Notes under the pieces: generated by a model | What the model was told of the DNA's origin: nothing | The model's input: only the letters and a program-made list of their open reading frames with translations | Database searches by the model: none | Shown here: piece after piece, positions 31,870 to 40,209 of the stretch | Layout of the letters: the number at the start of each line of letters is the position of its first letter | Numbering within the stretch: position 1 is the first letter of the stretch | Program-made: the position numbers and the translations under genes | Source: CAYWXK01 sp964462515 | GTDB lineage: Bacteria > Planctomycetota > Phycisphaerae > Sedimentisphaerales > Anaerobacaceae | Length of the DNA stretch: 64,000 bases | Reading direction: 5' to 3' | Assembly: GCA_964462515.1 (NCBI GenBank) | Contig: CAYWXK010000010.1 | Span: 31,711-95,710 of the forward strand

Positions 31870-32079
31870 CTATTCAATCTTCTGACTCTTCAGAAAATTG
31901 TCAAGCTTCTTTCCCAGGAGGTTCAATGATTCTACGATGGAGGCACCGCAAAGGAATACGGCGCCGATGAGGAATAGTATGAATGCTTCGCTCTCGTGTA
32001 TGGCGCTTTGAGCAATTGTCAGAATTCCTGCTCCAGCCAGAAAAGCAACAGTAGCCAATAGGAACAAAAGTATGCGCAT
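31870..32079 (-). CDS. small two-helix membrane protein
   Basis: 69 residues with two hydrophobic segments (about 2-24 and 32-54) and a charged C-terminal tail (LGKKLDNFLKSQKIE). The ATG is preceded by AAAGGAGAA, a strong site, which supports a real gene. No family is recognised. It lies 63 bases downstream of another small membrane gene on the same strand and may share its transcript. Confidence 0.65.
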   Translation of the reverse strand: MRILLFLLATVAFLAGAGILTIAQSAIHESEAFILFLIGAVFLCGASIVESLNLLGKKLDNFLKSQKIE

Positions 32080-32142
32080 ATTTTTTCTCCTTTCATGGAA
32101 CGTATGAAATGATTCGTCAGGTTTTTATTTTTAATTCTTCTC

Positions 32143-32250
32143 TTATTCTCGAGATAAAGAGGAATTAGCATCTTCCAGCCTCTGTTGTTCAACAGAACAT
32201 ATAAAATTTTCCATCAGTTCAATTTCGTCATTGTAGTCGTATAATTGGAA
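32143..32250 (-). pseudogene. out-of-frame continuation of the small membrane protein
   Basis: About 35 codons in the shifted frame, reading through ENFICSVEQQRLEDANSSL to a TAA at 32143-32145. The composition is charged and amphipathic, in keeping with the cytoplasmic tail of the gene whose reading frame ends at 32214. A sequencing or assembly error is as likely as a true mutation. Confidence 0.45.
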
Positions 32251-32468
32251 CTTGCTTCTTCCAGCTTTGTCAAAAAAGATGGGTCTGTAAAAGGCTCAGG
32301 ATTTATTTGAATAGTGAACCATACTGGTAAAAATGATTTCAACGCATCAATTCGATATTCCAGTCTTTTTTGCGCTACATCCTGCATTCTAGACAGGTAA
32401 CCTGTAACAAACCAGCCAATGGCAACAATAATAGCCGATATTATCATTATCCAATTGCTGATGGTCAT
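32214..32468 (-). CDS. small single-span membrane protein, probably frameshifted
   Basis: 84 residues with one N-terminal membrane span (about 5-26) followed by a polar tail with PVWFTIQINPEPFTDPSFL. The reading ends in a low-complexity NYTTTMTKLN. The neighbouring frame from about 32250 continues RSKFQLYDYNDEIELMENF and on to a stop at 32143, a more natural continuation, so a single-base shift near 32240-32250 is likely. The start overlaps a short upstream gene (ATGA). Function unknown. Confidence 0.6.
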   Translation of the reverse strand: MTISNWIMIISAIIVAIGWFVTGYLSRMQDVAQKRLEYRIDALKSFLPVWFTIQINPEPFTDPSFLTKLEEASSNYTTTMTKLN

Positions 32469-32557
32469 TTCCTTGTCCTTCCCGTTCTTGCTAAACTATT
32501 GCTTATATGGTCTTTGTATAGGACGCCAAACTTGGCGAATTCTACGATATAAACCAC
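32465..32557 (-). CDS. possible 30-residue leaderless peptide preceding the membrane gene
   Basis: GTG start at 32555-32557, then VYIVEFAKFGVLYKDHI and a basic end, with the stop overlapping the next ATG (ATGA at 32465-32468). The GTG lies 6-7 bases after the -10 box of a strong promoter, so the transcript may be leaderless. The CGCCAAACTTGGCG palindrome (32523-32536) lies inside it. It could also be untranslated leader. Confidence 0.4.
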   Translation of the reverse strand: MVYIVEFAKFGVLYKDHISNSLARTGRTRK

Positions 32558-32562
32558 ACATA

Positions 32563-32590
32563 TTATTAGAAAAATGACACTTATTGTCAA
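32563..32590 (-). promoter_or_regulatory. sigma70-type promoter for the small membrane gene cluster
   Basis: On the minus strand TTGACA (32585-32590), 16-base spacer, TAATAA (32563-32568), followed by TAT. One of the best promoter matches in the window. Confidence 0.6.
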
Positions 32591-32740
32591 GAGTTGATTA
32601 AAGAGTTTAAAAAGATATACTGACTAAAGGTGTCTGACAAAAAAGAGTGTTTTACCGTTGTCATCCTGTGCTTAACACGGACTCATATTTTTTTCTGGAT
32701 TACTGCTTTAGCAGGAATGACATTGCGTCATTTTGTAAAT

Positions 32741-34615
32741 ATGTCTAACAAAACAAAAAGAAACGAGTTTGATTGCATTGTTATCGGTGGAGGGCATGCT
32801 GGGGCTGAGGCGGCTTATGCGGCCAGTAAAATCGGCGCGAAAACCTGCCTTATAACGATAAGCCGTGACACGATAGCCAAGATGAGCTGCAATCCGGCTA
32901 TCGGCGGTCTTGCAAAGGGACAGATTGCCCGCGAGGTCGATGCTCTTGGTGGGCTGATGGGGCTGGCAACGGATGCAACTGGAATACAATTCCGGATGCT
33001 TAACCGCTCCAAAGGTCCCGCCGTGCAGGCGCCGCGGGCGCAGACGGATAAATACAAATACAAAGATTTCATCCGCGCTCAACTCGAACAGACTCCGAAC
33101 CTAACCATCATCGAAGCTGTAACATCAGAAATTATCACAGAAAAAGACAATGTGCGAGGGGTGCGCTGCAGCAACGGGATGATATACAATGCACCGGTAG
33201 TAGTCCTGACCACAGGAACGTTTCTTCGCGGCTTAATGCACGTAGGCCCGGAACAATCTGCGGGCGGACGGCTCGGTGAGCCGGCGGCGGACAAGCTATC
33301 GGAGAGCTTAGAACATATAGGGCTGGAACTTAAACGGCTAAAAACCGGCACACCGCCAAGATTAGATGCGGCAACGGTGGACTTAAACAAACTCGAAATT
33401 CAATACGGAGATGAGAATCCGGCGCCTTTTTCATTTATGACCGAAAGGATAGAGCGGCCGCAGATTCCCTGCTGGATAACTTATACGAACGAAAAGATAC
33501 ACCAGCTCATCCGGGACAATCTGCACCGTGCGCCGCTTTATACCGGCCAAATCACCTCTGTAGGTCCGCGGTATTGCCCGAGTATTGAGACAAAAATCGT
33601 TCGCTTTGCTGATAAAAACCGCCATCAGGTTTTCCTTGAACCGGAAGATGAAAAAAAGACAACCATATACTGCAACGGTATAAGCACTTCTCTGCCGAAG
33701 GATGTGCAGGAGCAGATACTGAAGCTATTGCCGGGGACAGAAAATGCGAGGATTGTTCATTACGGCTATGCGATTGAATATGATTATTGTCCGCCGATTC
33801 AACTAAATAGCAGCTTGGAGACCAAAAAAATATCGGGGCTGTTTTTGGCGGGGCAGATAAACGGCACCAGCGGCTATGAAGAGGCAGCAGCGCAGGGGAT
33901 TATCGCAGGAATAAACGCAGCAAGAAAATTACAGGGTAAAGAACCCATAGTTCTCGGCAGGGACCAGGCGTATATCGGCGTATTGATTGATGATTTGATG
34001 ACCAAAGGTATCGATGAGCCATATCGGATGTTCACATCGCGAGCCGAATATCGTTTGCAGCTTCGAGCCGACAATGCAGACCGAAGATTGACACAAATCG
34101 GAAGGTCCGTCGGACTCGTGGATGAAAATCGATGGACAAAATTCCAGAAAAAACTCGCCGACATCGATAAGCTCAAAAGCTACCTGAAAAACACCCATTT
34201 AGAAGGTATAAATTTATGGGAGCAGCTTCGCCAACCAAATAATCCCCTTGCGGAAAAACTTTTTGATAATCCTGATATTAAGAAAATGAATATCACCGAA
34301 GATGTGCTGCAGGCGGTAATCATCGACGCAAAATATGAAGGTTATTTGACGAAGCAAGAGCGTTTGGTAGCTAACCTTAGAACTCTTGAAAATAAGAAAA
34401 TCTCTCCCGATTTGGATTATAACAGCGTCACACATTTGCGGGCGGAGGCGAAGGAGAAGTTATCTGTTTTCAGACCTAGCACGCTGGCTCAGGCCTCTCG
34501 AATAAGCGGCATAACACCGGCAGACATTACCGTGATTCAGATTCATCTGAAAAAAAAGTTTTCGAGTGAATCTACTCAAGGCGTAATACAACCCCGCAAT
34601 AAATTGCAGGGCTAA
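32741..34615 (+). CDS. mnmG: tRNA uridine-5-carboxymethylaminomethyl modification enzyme MnmG (GidA)
   Basis: About 624 residues from the ATG at 32741, chosen because the preceding frame reads through an interspersed repeat. FAD-binding CIVIGGGHAGAEAAYAA at residue 10, the NPAIGGLAKGQIAREVDALGG signature, and the second conserved block GYEEAAAQGIIAGINAA near residue 385. With MnmE it modifies wobble U34 of several tRNAs. The C-terminal domain is normal up to ITVIQIHLKKK. The last ten residues (VIQPRNKLQG) and the stop come from a palindromic repeat. mnmE is not in the window. Confidence 0.95.
   Translation: MSNKTKRNEFDCIVIGGGHAGAEAAYAASKIGAKTCLITISRDTIAKMSCNPAIGGLAKGQIAREVDALGGLMGLATDATGIQFRMLNRSKGPAVQAPRAQTDKYKYKDFIRAQLEQTPNLTIIEAVTSEIITEKDNVRGVRCSNGMIYNAPVVVLTTGTFLRGLMHVGPEQSAGGRLGEPAADKLSESLEHIGLELKRLKTGTPPRLDAATVDLNKLEIQYGDENPAPFSFMTERIERPQIPCWITYTNEKIHQLIRDNLHRAPLYTGQITSVGPRYCPSIETKIVRFADKNRHQVFLEPEDEKKTTIYCNGISTSLPKDVQEQILKLLPGTENARIVHYGYAIEYDYCPPIQLNSSLETKKISGLFLAGQINGTSGYEEAAAQGIIAGINAARKLQGKEPIVLGRDQAYIGVLIDDLMTKGIDEPYRMFTSRAEYRLQLRADNADRRLTQIGRSVGLVDENRWTKFQKKLADIDKLKSYLKNTHLEGINLWEQLRQPNNPLAEKLFDNPDIKKMNITEDVLQAVIIDAKYEGYLTKQERLVANLRTLENKKISPDLDYNSVTHLRAEAKEKLSVFRPSTLAQASRISGITPADITVIQIHLKKKFSSESTQGVIQPRNKLQG
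34592..34611. repeat. CCCCGCAATAAATTGCAGGG palindrome, copy 2, forming the end of mnmG
   Basis: Same element as 27355-27374 with one arm mismatch. It encodes the last residues of mnmG; the CTAA that follows the right arm gives its stop. Confidence 0.75.
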
Positions 34616-34643
34616 ATATAGATTGCCTAAGAATCAGGAAACA

Positions 34644-35684
34644 ATGACAGAACTGCTTGAGAACATTTATAACATAGAGGCTGCACGGCACGAGCCAAAA
34701 TTTAAGCTCTGGCGGTCGGCGGGGTTGCTGCTTACGTATAAGTGCAACGCCAGTTGTGAATTTTGCTATTACAACTGCTCGCCTGAAAAGAATGGCCTTA
34801 TGTCTGTCGATACCGCCATAAGCGCCTGGCAATCTCTCAAAACTTTGGCTGGTGATGATGCCAAGATTCATATCACGGGCGGCGAGCCCTTTCTGTATTG
34901 GGAACAACTCCAGCAGATATTAGAAGAAGCAAAAAAACAAAACCTCGGCAAAGTGGATATGGTGGAGACAAACGGTTTCTGGGCAACAAATGAAAAGGTT
35001 ATAACAGAGCGATTAAAAATTCTCGATAAACTCGGCGTTGGCCGGCTGAAAATCAGCACCGACCCATTTCATCAGGCATTTGTAGATGGAGAACAAGTGC
35101 GCCTTTTAGCTGATATTGCAAACAAGATTCTGGGTCCCAGCCGAGTGCTGGTTAGGTGGCGAAAGTATTTAGAAAACCCCGTTGATATGAAAGACCTCTC
35201 ACCTGACCAGCGCAGGCAGCAATACATCCGTGCCGTAAATGATTATCCCTGCCGTTTCACGGGCAGGGCGGCAGGCAAACTCGCCGAGCTCGTTGCTTCA
35301 AAACCAATAGAGACCTTCGCTTCAATGAATTGTAAGTCGGAGTTTCTGGCAGCAAAAGGTGTTCATATTGACCCATTCGGCAACGTCTTTAGCGGCACAT
35401 GCAGCGGGATTATAATTGGGAATGTGAACCAAAATCCCCTCGAAAATATCTGGAGGGAATTTTATCCTGAAAAAAGAGAAATCGTCGGAACGCTGTTTAA
35501 TTCCGGGCCGGTTGGGCTGCTCAATAAGGCATTGGGATTAGGCTTTAAGACCGCAAAAGTCTATGCGGGCAAGCCCGCCACACGCTGGGCGGGTAAATGT
35601 CATCTTTGCGCAAGCATACGCCAATTTTTATTTGATAAAGGACTTGAAAAGTCCACAATAGGCCCGGCTGAATGCTATTCGTGA
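34644..35684 (+). CDS. radical SAM protein
   Basis: About 346 residues from the ATG at 34644, which has CAGGAAA upstream; a TTG 21 bases earlier is possible. The cluster motif CNASCEFC (CxxxCxxC) is near residue 38, with GGEPFLYWEQL following near residue 80. The C-terminal part has cysteines at SMNCKSE, FSGTCSG and KCHLCASI, and FGNVFSGTCSGIIIGNVNQNPLENIWREF is like the auxiliary-cluster region of SPASM-type enzymes. The substrate is unknown; no peptide precursor is seen next to it. It follows mnmG by 28 bases. Confidence 0.85.
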   Translation: MTELLENIYNIEAARHEPKFKLWRSAGLLLTYKCNASCEFCYYNCSPEKNGLMSVDTAISAWQSLKTLAGDDAKIHITGGEPFLYWEQLQQILEEAKKQNLGKVDMVETNGFWATNEKVITERLKILDKLGVGRLKISTDPFHQAFVDGEQVRLLADIANKILGPSRVLVRWRKYLENPVDMKDLSPDQRRQQYIRAVNDYPCRFTGRAAGKLAELVASKPIETFASMNCKSEFLAAKGVHIDPFGNVFSGTCSGIIIGNVNQNPLENIWREFYPEKREIVGTLFNSGPVGLLNKALGLGFKTAKVYAGKPATRWAGKCHLCASIRQFLFDKGLEKSTIGPAECYS

Positions 35685-35778
35685 AAGATTGTTTGGTGGA
35701 ATAAATAAATTTAGATTTTCAAACCATCCGTAAAGTATGTGTTTAGCCGTATAACTGACCAAGTAGTTTCCTAATGTG

Positions 35779-35799
35779 GCACGGCCAAGATGGCCGTGC
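35779..35799. repeat. GCACGGCCA-AGA-TGGCCGTGC palindrome
   Basis: Perfect 9-base arms around AGA, between the convergent radical SAM and TPR-protein genes. It could act as a bidirectional hairpin although no T run follows. Confidence 0.65.
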
Positions 35800-35814
35800 T
35801 ACCGGTACGCCTTC

Positions 35815-38139
35815 TCAATTCTTTGTCGGGTCGGAGCCGGGTGTTATCACAAAATCAGGCAAGGATTTATTTTGCTTGTAAAGTTCAATTCGCTGCTCGA
35901 TTTCCGCTGCCAGTTGTGTATCGCCGACAGCACGGGCCAATTGTAAAGCCCTTTGTGCAGAAAAAAACGCCTCGCGGAATCGGCCCGCTTTCGCATAATT
36001 CATTCCCAAAATGTCATGAAGCAGGGCAGAACTATCAACATCCGGATTAAGGGACACAGCCTTCGAATAATGCTTGACAGGCTCATCAATTTTCCCCTGG
36101 GCAGCCAGTGACACCGCTAAATCATAATGGACCCTGGCATTGTTCGGGTCAAGCCTTGCCGCCTCAGATAAATGTGCTGATGCCTGGGTGAAATTTCCTT
36201 TGTGGAAGAACGCCATTCCCAATGCTTGATGCATATTTACAGCGTTATACTGAAGACTGATACCATACGGCATTTTTCGTAAGGCCTCAGACAAATGTTT
36301 AATTGCCTCGTCGAATTTCCTTTGATGAAGAAATGCCATACCGAGGTCGTGGTGTATTCGCGGGTCGTTGGGGTCAATCTGCAGCGCTTTCTCGTAATGC
36401 TCCATCCCCTCTTCGTATTTCTCTTTGACATTATATAGAAGAAAACCGAGCTTGAGGTGCGCCTGGATATTGTTTGGATTCAGCTCCAATGCTTTCCTGT
36501 AGGCAGGTATGGCATTGTCGGTGTCACCTGCCTTGAAAAACTCGTTACCTGCCCGAACGAAAGAATAGTCGTCAAGAAACTGCTCGTTGATTCTTCTGAT
36601 AGCCGCAGGACTTGTATTGACAAATTCGGGTATGTTGGCAGCTCTATCAGGGGCAGTAAATTGCGATAAGAGAACGGGCGGACTGCTATTGCCTTCTTCG
36701 TCAATATGCGTCAGAAAAAGCTGAGTGTAGTCGGTGTTGGCCTTTGAGGAAAAGACAAGCCACCTGCTGTTCGGAGACCAACTGTGCCAGGAGTTCATTC
36801 TGCTTGTGTTGCACTGCAATCTCCTGGCCTGGCCTCCATCAGCAGGTATGATATAAAGCTCACTATCAGATTGAAGCAGCATAAACGATTTTGCCTTGCA
36901 GAACACAATCCATTTGCCATCCGGCGAATATCTGGCAAAGTAGTTGCTCATACCGTTGTTGAAAGCCCCTTCGATGGGTTCGGGCGTGCCGCCTTTTCCA
37001 TCATTGAATGGGATTCTATAAAGGTCGAATAAAAATTGTTTGCCCTCTTCGAGGAACTCTTTGCATTCTTCATGCGTCAGCAGTATCGTGTCGGGGCCGC
37101 GAGTGTTTCTAAGCTCGTATGCTTTGGTTTTAGCAAAGACAATGTATTTTCCATCCGGACTCCAGGTAGGATTACTCTGGACATAATTGGGGTCGTCTGC
37201 TCCTGGCAGAGCGGCAAATGTATCATTTTGCGTGTCATATATGCAAAGAATGCCCTTTATGGGGAAAAATAGTTGAGAGAATGCTGTTCCCGGCCTGGGA
37301 ACAAAAACAGAGCGGTCCTTAACCGTGCTGGCTACAAACCTGCCATCCGGTGAAATCTGAGAAAGCAATCCGAAGGTCTGTTTGCCGTCTTCTTTCCTGT
37401 AATCATTCCAGGTTATGATGTTACTCGTAGCCAGGGACATCTGTTCTGCTACACGGGTAATTACATAAGAGCCTTTGCTGTTGGCATAGTCAATGTCCAT
37501 CGCGAGGGTAGTCGCATTAGCGGAAAATGAGTGACAGTTTCCGCAGACAGGCAAATTTTTCAAAACAATCGGCGGCTGTCTCAGCGAAGAAATCGAACCA
37601 AACCGCCACTGAATTCGAGAAGGGTCTTTGACTGCATCGACAAAAGGCAAAGTCACCTCACGATAAAATAAAGGTGCACCCACAGGGTCCTTTGATGTTT
37701 TTATTGTAACTCGTCCTGCAGAGAGAGCTTTCTTGGGATTAGAGCTGTCAATACCCAAAATGGTTACCTCTGCCTGCTTTTCGAGAGAGCGTTTTTTTAT
37801 TTCCTCCCACTCTTTCGATAGGGGTGTCCACTGCTGTCTGCGGCTAAGGAAATTCAAACGTTCACTGTCATCGCCAAACTCGATTGTGATAAGCCACGTA
37901 TCGCTTTGGTTGTTGGCTTCCTTCCAGTGAAGTGTCGGGGGGGCGATGTCCGGCGGAAAAAGCGTCTCATCAAGGGGGTAGCTAATCGCCAATCCGCCGT
38001 ATTGGATTTTATCGTTATAGACCGCCAGAATGTCCTCTATCCGGGGCCGGAGCTTGTAGGAAATAAGCAGCCCGACCACTACGACAGTAATGGCCACAGC
38101 AGCGATGCCAAGAATAAAATGTATCTTTGAGCTGCGCAT
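35815..38139 (-). CDS. membrane-anchored protein with CxxCH, TolB-like propeller and TPR repeats
   Basis: 774 residues. An N-terminal membrane anchor (about 6-28) is followed by an Ig-like/cupredoxin-like region. A single c-type haem motif VCGNCHSF lies near residue 200. PD40 propeller blades follow (SPDGRFVASTV, TWSPDGKYIVFAKTK, YSPDGKWIVFCKAK, SPNSRWLVFSSKA; about 255-475). About five TPR repeats (530-740; such as AIPAYRKALELNPNNIQAHLKLG) end the protein. It probably faces the periplasm and may bind haem. The haem motif makes a redox role possible; the TPRs suggest assembly with a partner. A promoter lies upstream at 38174-38202. Confidence 0.85.
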   Translation of the reverse strand: MRSSKIHFILGIAAVAITVVVVGLLISYKLRPRIEDILAVYNDKIQYGGLAISYPLDETLFPPDIAPPTLHWKEANNQSDTWLITIEFGDDSERLNFLSRRQQWTPLSKEWEEIKKRSLEKQAEVTILGIDSSNPKKALSAGRVTIKTSKDPVGAPLFYREVTLPFVDAVKDPSRIQWRFGSISSLRQPPIVLKNLPVCGNCHSFSANATTLAMDIDYANSKGSYVITRVAEQMSLATSNIITWNDYRKEDGKQTFGLLSQISPDGRFVASTVKDRSVFVPRPGTAFSQLFFPIKGILCIYDTQNDTFAALPGADDPNYVQSNPTWSPDGKYIVFAKTKAYELRNTRGPDTILLTHEECKEFLEEGKQFLFDLYRIPFNDGKGGTPEPIEGAFNNGMSNYFARYSPDGKWIVFCKAKSFMLLQSDSELYIIPADGGQARRLQCNTSRMNSWHSWSPNSRWLVFSSKANTDYTQLFLTHIDEEGNSSPPVLLSQFTAPDRAANIPEFVNTSPAAIRRINEQFLDDYSFVRAGNEFFKAGDTDNAIPAYRKALELNPNNIQAHLKLGFLLYNVKEKYEEGMEHYEKALQIDPNDPRIHHDLGMAFLHQRKFDEAIKHLSEALRKMPYGISLQYNAVNMHQALGMAFFHKGNFTQASAHLSEAARLDPNNARVHYDLAVSLAAQGKIDEPVKHYSKAVSLNPDVDSSALLHDILGMNYAKAGRFREAFFSAQRALQLARAVGDTQLAAEIEQRIELYKQNKSLPDFVITPGSDPTKN

Positions 38140-38173
38140 AATAGTTGTTTTCAGTGAGCATTAAACAGGCAAC

Positions 38174-38202
38174 ATATTAAACATCGTCAATAGCGAAGTC
38201 AA
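38174..38202 (-). promoter_or_regulatory. sigma70-type promoter of the CxxCH/TPR gene
   Basis: On the minus strand TTGACT (38197-38202), 17-base spacer, TAATAT (38174-38179), 35 bases upstream of the start codon. Confidence 0.6.
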
Positions 38203-38302
38203 TCTTGACTGCTGATGCAGGTTTTTCGACAGTGCCCCAATAGTTCGTAGGGGGCGATTGTTTGTTATGACACATACAAAATGATACTTTATGGCGGACT
38301 TG

Positions 38303-39016
38303 CTATTTTGTTGCGTTTATTGCATCACAAAGACTGATTCTGCCTTCGTATAAGCTTCTGCCGATTATCACCGCCGCCGCCCCTATCTTGGCAAGCTCTT
38401 TAATATCTTCTATTTTGCCAACGCCTCCGGATGCGATGACGGGTAATTTCACTGCCTCGATAAGTGCTTTTGTCCTTTTAAGGTTTGGCCCAGTCATCAT
38501 ACCATCTCTGCTGATGTCGGTATATATTATTGCCGCTATCGGCAAAGTCGCTGCTTTGATTGCAAACTCCAGAAGCTTCTGGGGACTATCCTGGGTCCAG
38601 CCATCAGTTGCGATGCTTTCACCCCGGGCGTCGAGGCCGAGGACGATTTTGCCGCTGAACTTCTCCGCCATTGCTCTAAACCACGCAAAGTCACTTACCG
38701 CTTTTGTGCCGATTATTACCCTTTCAACGCCGATGTCGAGCAGCTTTTTTATAGATTCTTCGTCGCGCAGTCCGCCTCCTACCTCGATTTTGAGTCTTCC
38801 AAGGGCTGCAATGGATGATATTGTGTCTGTATTAACCGGCCTGCCCAGTTTGGCCCCATCTAAATCCACAATATGCAGCCATTCTGCCCCGGCAGAAATA
38901 AACTCCTCAGCCTGTTTCACAGGGTCGTCCTGATAGGTTATCTGGCGGTCGTATTTGCCCTGGATAAGCCGGACACATTTGCCGTCTCGCAGGTCAATTG
39001 CCGGTATTACATACAT
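38303..39016 (-). CDS. hisA: phosphoribosyl-formimino-AICAR isomerase HisA
   Basis: 237 residues, standard TIM barrel. The start MYVIPAIDLRDGKCVRL contains the catalytic Asp8; the second catalytic Asp is in YTDISRDGMMTG near residue 130; phosphate-binding IASGGVGKIED and AAVIIGRSLYEG follow. It catalyses the fourth histidine-pathway step. AGGAG-like GGGAGGTT precedes the ATG. No other his gene is nearby, so the pathway is scattered. PriA-type dual function with TrpF is not indicated. Confidence 0.95.
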   Translation of the reverse strand: MYVIPAIDLRDGKCVRLIQGKYDRQITYQDDPVKQAEEFISAGAEWLHIVDLDGAKLGRPVNTDTISSIAALGRLKIEVGGGLRDEESIKKLLDIGVERVIIGTKAVSDFAWFRAMAEKFSGKIVLGLDARGESIATDGWTQDSPQKLLEFAIKAATLPIAAIIYTDISRDGMMTGPNLKRTKALIEAVKLPVIASGGVGKIEDIKELAKIGAAAVIIGRSLYEGRISLCDAINATK

Positions 39017-39176
39017 TCTTTAACCTCCCGAATCTGGAATTTCAAATTTGAAGTTCCATATTTAACAATTAAACTATATATTGTGAGTAATTTCAAGTAA
39101 GTATGCTCCTGTCTTCCGACAGGAAGACGCGGGGGCGGATTAAATCTTAGGGCTAAACTATATAAGGATTAAGGCT

Positions 39177-40202
39177 ATGAACCTGAAATTTAAGATTGGA
39201 GTTTTAGTATTATTTATGGTCGCGATTATCGGGTGCATCTCAAACATTAACTTAAACTCGTCGGAAAAGAAAAAAATACCTGTCATTTTTGACACCGACA
39301 TCTGTGATGATATTGATGATACGTGGGCGTTGGCTTTACTTGTTCAGTCGCCGGAGTTCGATATCAAGCTGATTACCACCGCGGTGGGCAATACTGAATC
39401 AAAGGCCAGGACAGTGGCTAAGTTTCTACAAACGGTGGGAAGAACAGACATACCGGTCGGTATAGGTGTGCAACAACACAAACGCAGCCACAGGCAGGAT
39501 GCCTGGGCGAAAGATTACGACCTGTCGAAATATCCAGGCAAGATTTATAAAGATGGCGTGCAGGCGTTGATTGATACCATAATGAAATCTCGCCAGCCGA
39601 TAAAACTGATTGCCACAGGCCCGCTGCCCAATATCGCTGCTGCGCTTGAACGTGAGCCTCGAATAGCCAACAAGGCCGAGTTTGTCGGAATGCACGGCAG
39701 TGTCCGCCTGGGATACGAGGGGAGGCCGGAACCCAGCGCCGAATATAATGTCGTCGCTTATGTGAAGGAGGCGCAAAAGGTCTTTACTGCACCCTGGGAT
39801 ATGACAATTACACCTTTAGACACCTGCGGGATAGTCCATCTGGATGGCCTCAAGTATCAAAAGGTGCTGAAAAGAAAAAGTCTGCTGACAGATGCGCTGA
39901 TAGAAAACTATCGTGCCTGGCAAAGACAAGGAGTGCTAAATGAGAACAAAGATTTAAGCGACCAAGAAGCAGCCAAAAAAGCGGACGAGAAGGTCAACAG
40001 CAGCAGCACGACACTTTTCGATACGGTGGCCATCTACCTGGCTATGTCAACGGACCTTTTAAAAAAAGAAAAACTTGGCATCAAGGTTACCAATAATGGA
40101 TTTACGCGAATTGATGAGAAAGCCAAGATAATTAACTGTGCCACCGAATGGAAAGATTTAGGCGCCTTTGAGGATTTTCTGGTCAACCGATTGACAAAGT
40201 AA
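39177..40202 (+). CDS. exported nucleoside hydrolase (lipoprotein)
   Basis: 341 residues. A signal peptide ends in a lipobox IIGC near residue 20, then the inosine/uridine-preferring nucleoside hydrolase domain begins with FDTDICDDIDDTWAL, a variant of the calcium-binding DTDxGxDD cluster with Cys for Gly. ATGPLPNIAAAL and the MHGSVRLGYEGRPEPSAEYNV loop follow. It cleaves nucleosides to free base and ribose. As a lipoprotein it would act outside the cytoplasmic membrane and feed the ribose transporter encoded downstream. First gene of a five-gene unit, with an AGGATTAAGG site. Confidence 0.9.
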   Translation: MNLKFKIGVLVLFMVAIIGCISNINLNSSEKKKIPVIFDTDICDDIDDTWALALLVQSPEFDIKLITTAVGNTESKARTVAKFLQTVGRTDIPVGIGVQQHKRSHRQDAWAKDYDLSKYPGKIYKDGVQALIDTIMKSRQPIKLIATGPLPNIAAALEREPRIANKAEFVGMHGSVRLGYEGRPEPSAEYNVVAYVKEAQKVFTAPWDMTITPLDTCGIVHLDGLKYQKVLKRKSLLTDALIENYRAWQRQGVLNENKDLSDQEAAKKADEKVNSSSTTLFDTVAIYLAMSTDLLKKEKLGIKVTNNGFTRIDEKAKIINCATEWKDLGAFEDFLVNRLTK

Positions 40203-40209
40203 AGAAGAG

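Noticed and set aside
32630..32740. Longer N-terminus for MnmG
   Set aside because: It reads through an interspersed TGTCATCCTG...GCAGGAATGACA repeat; MnmG similarity begins at the ATG at 32741.
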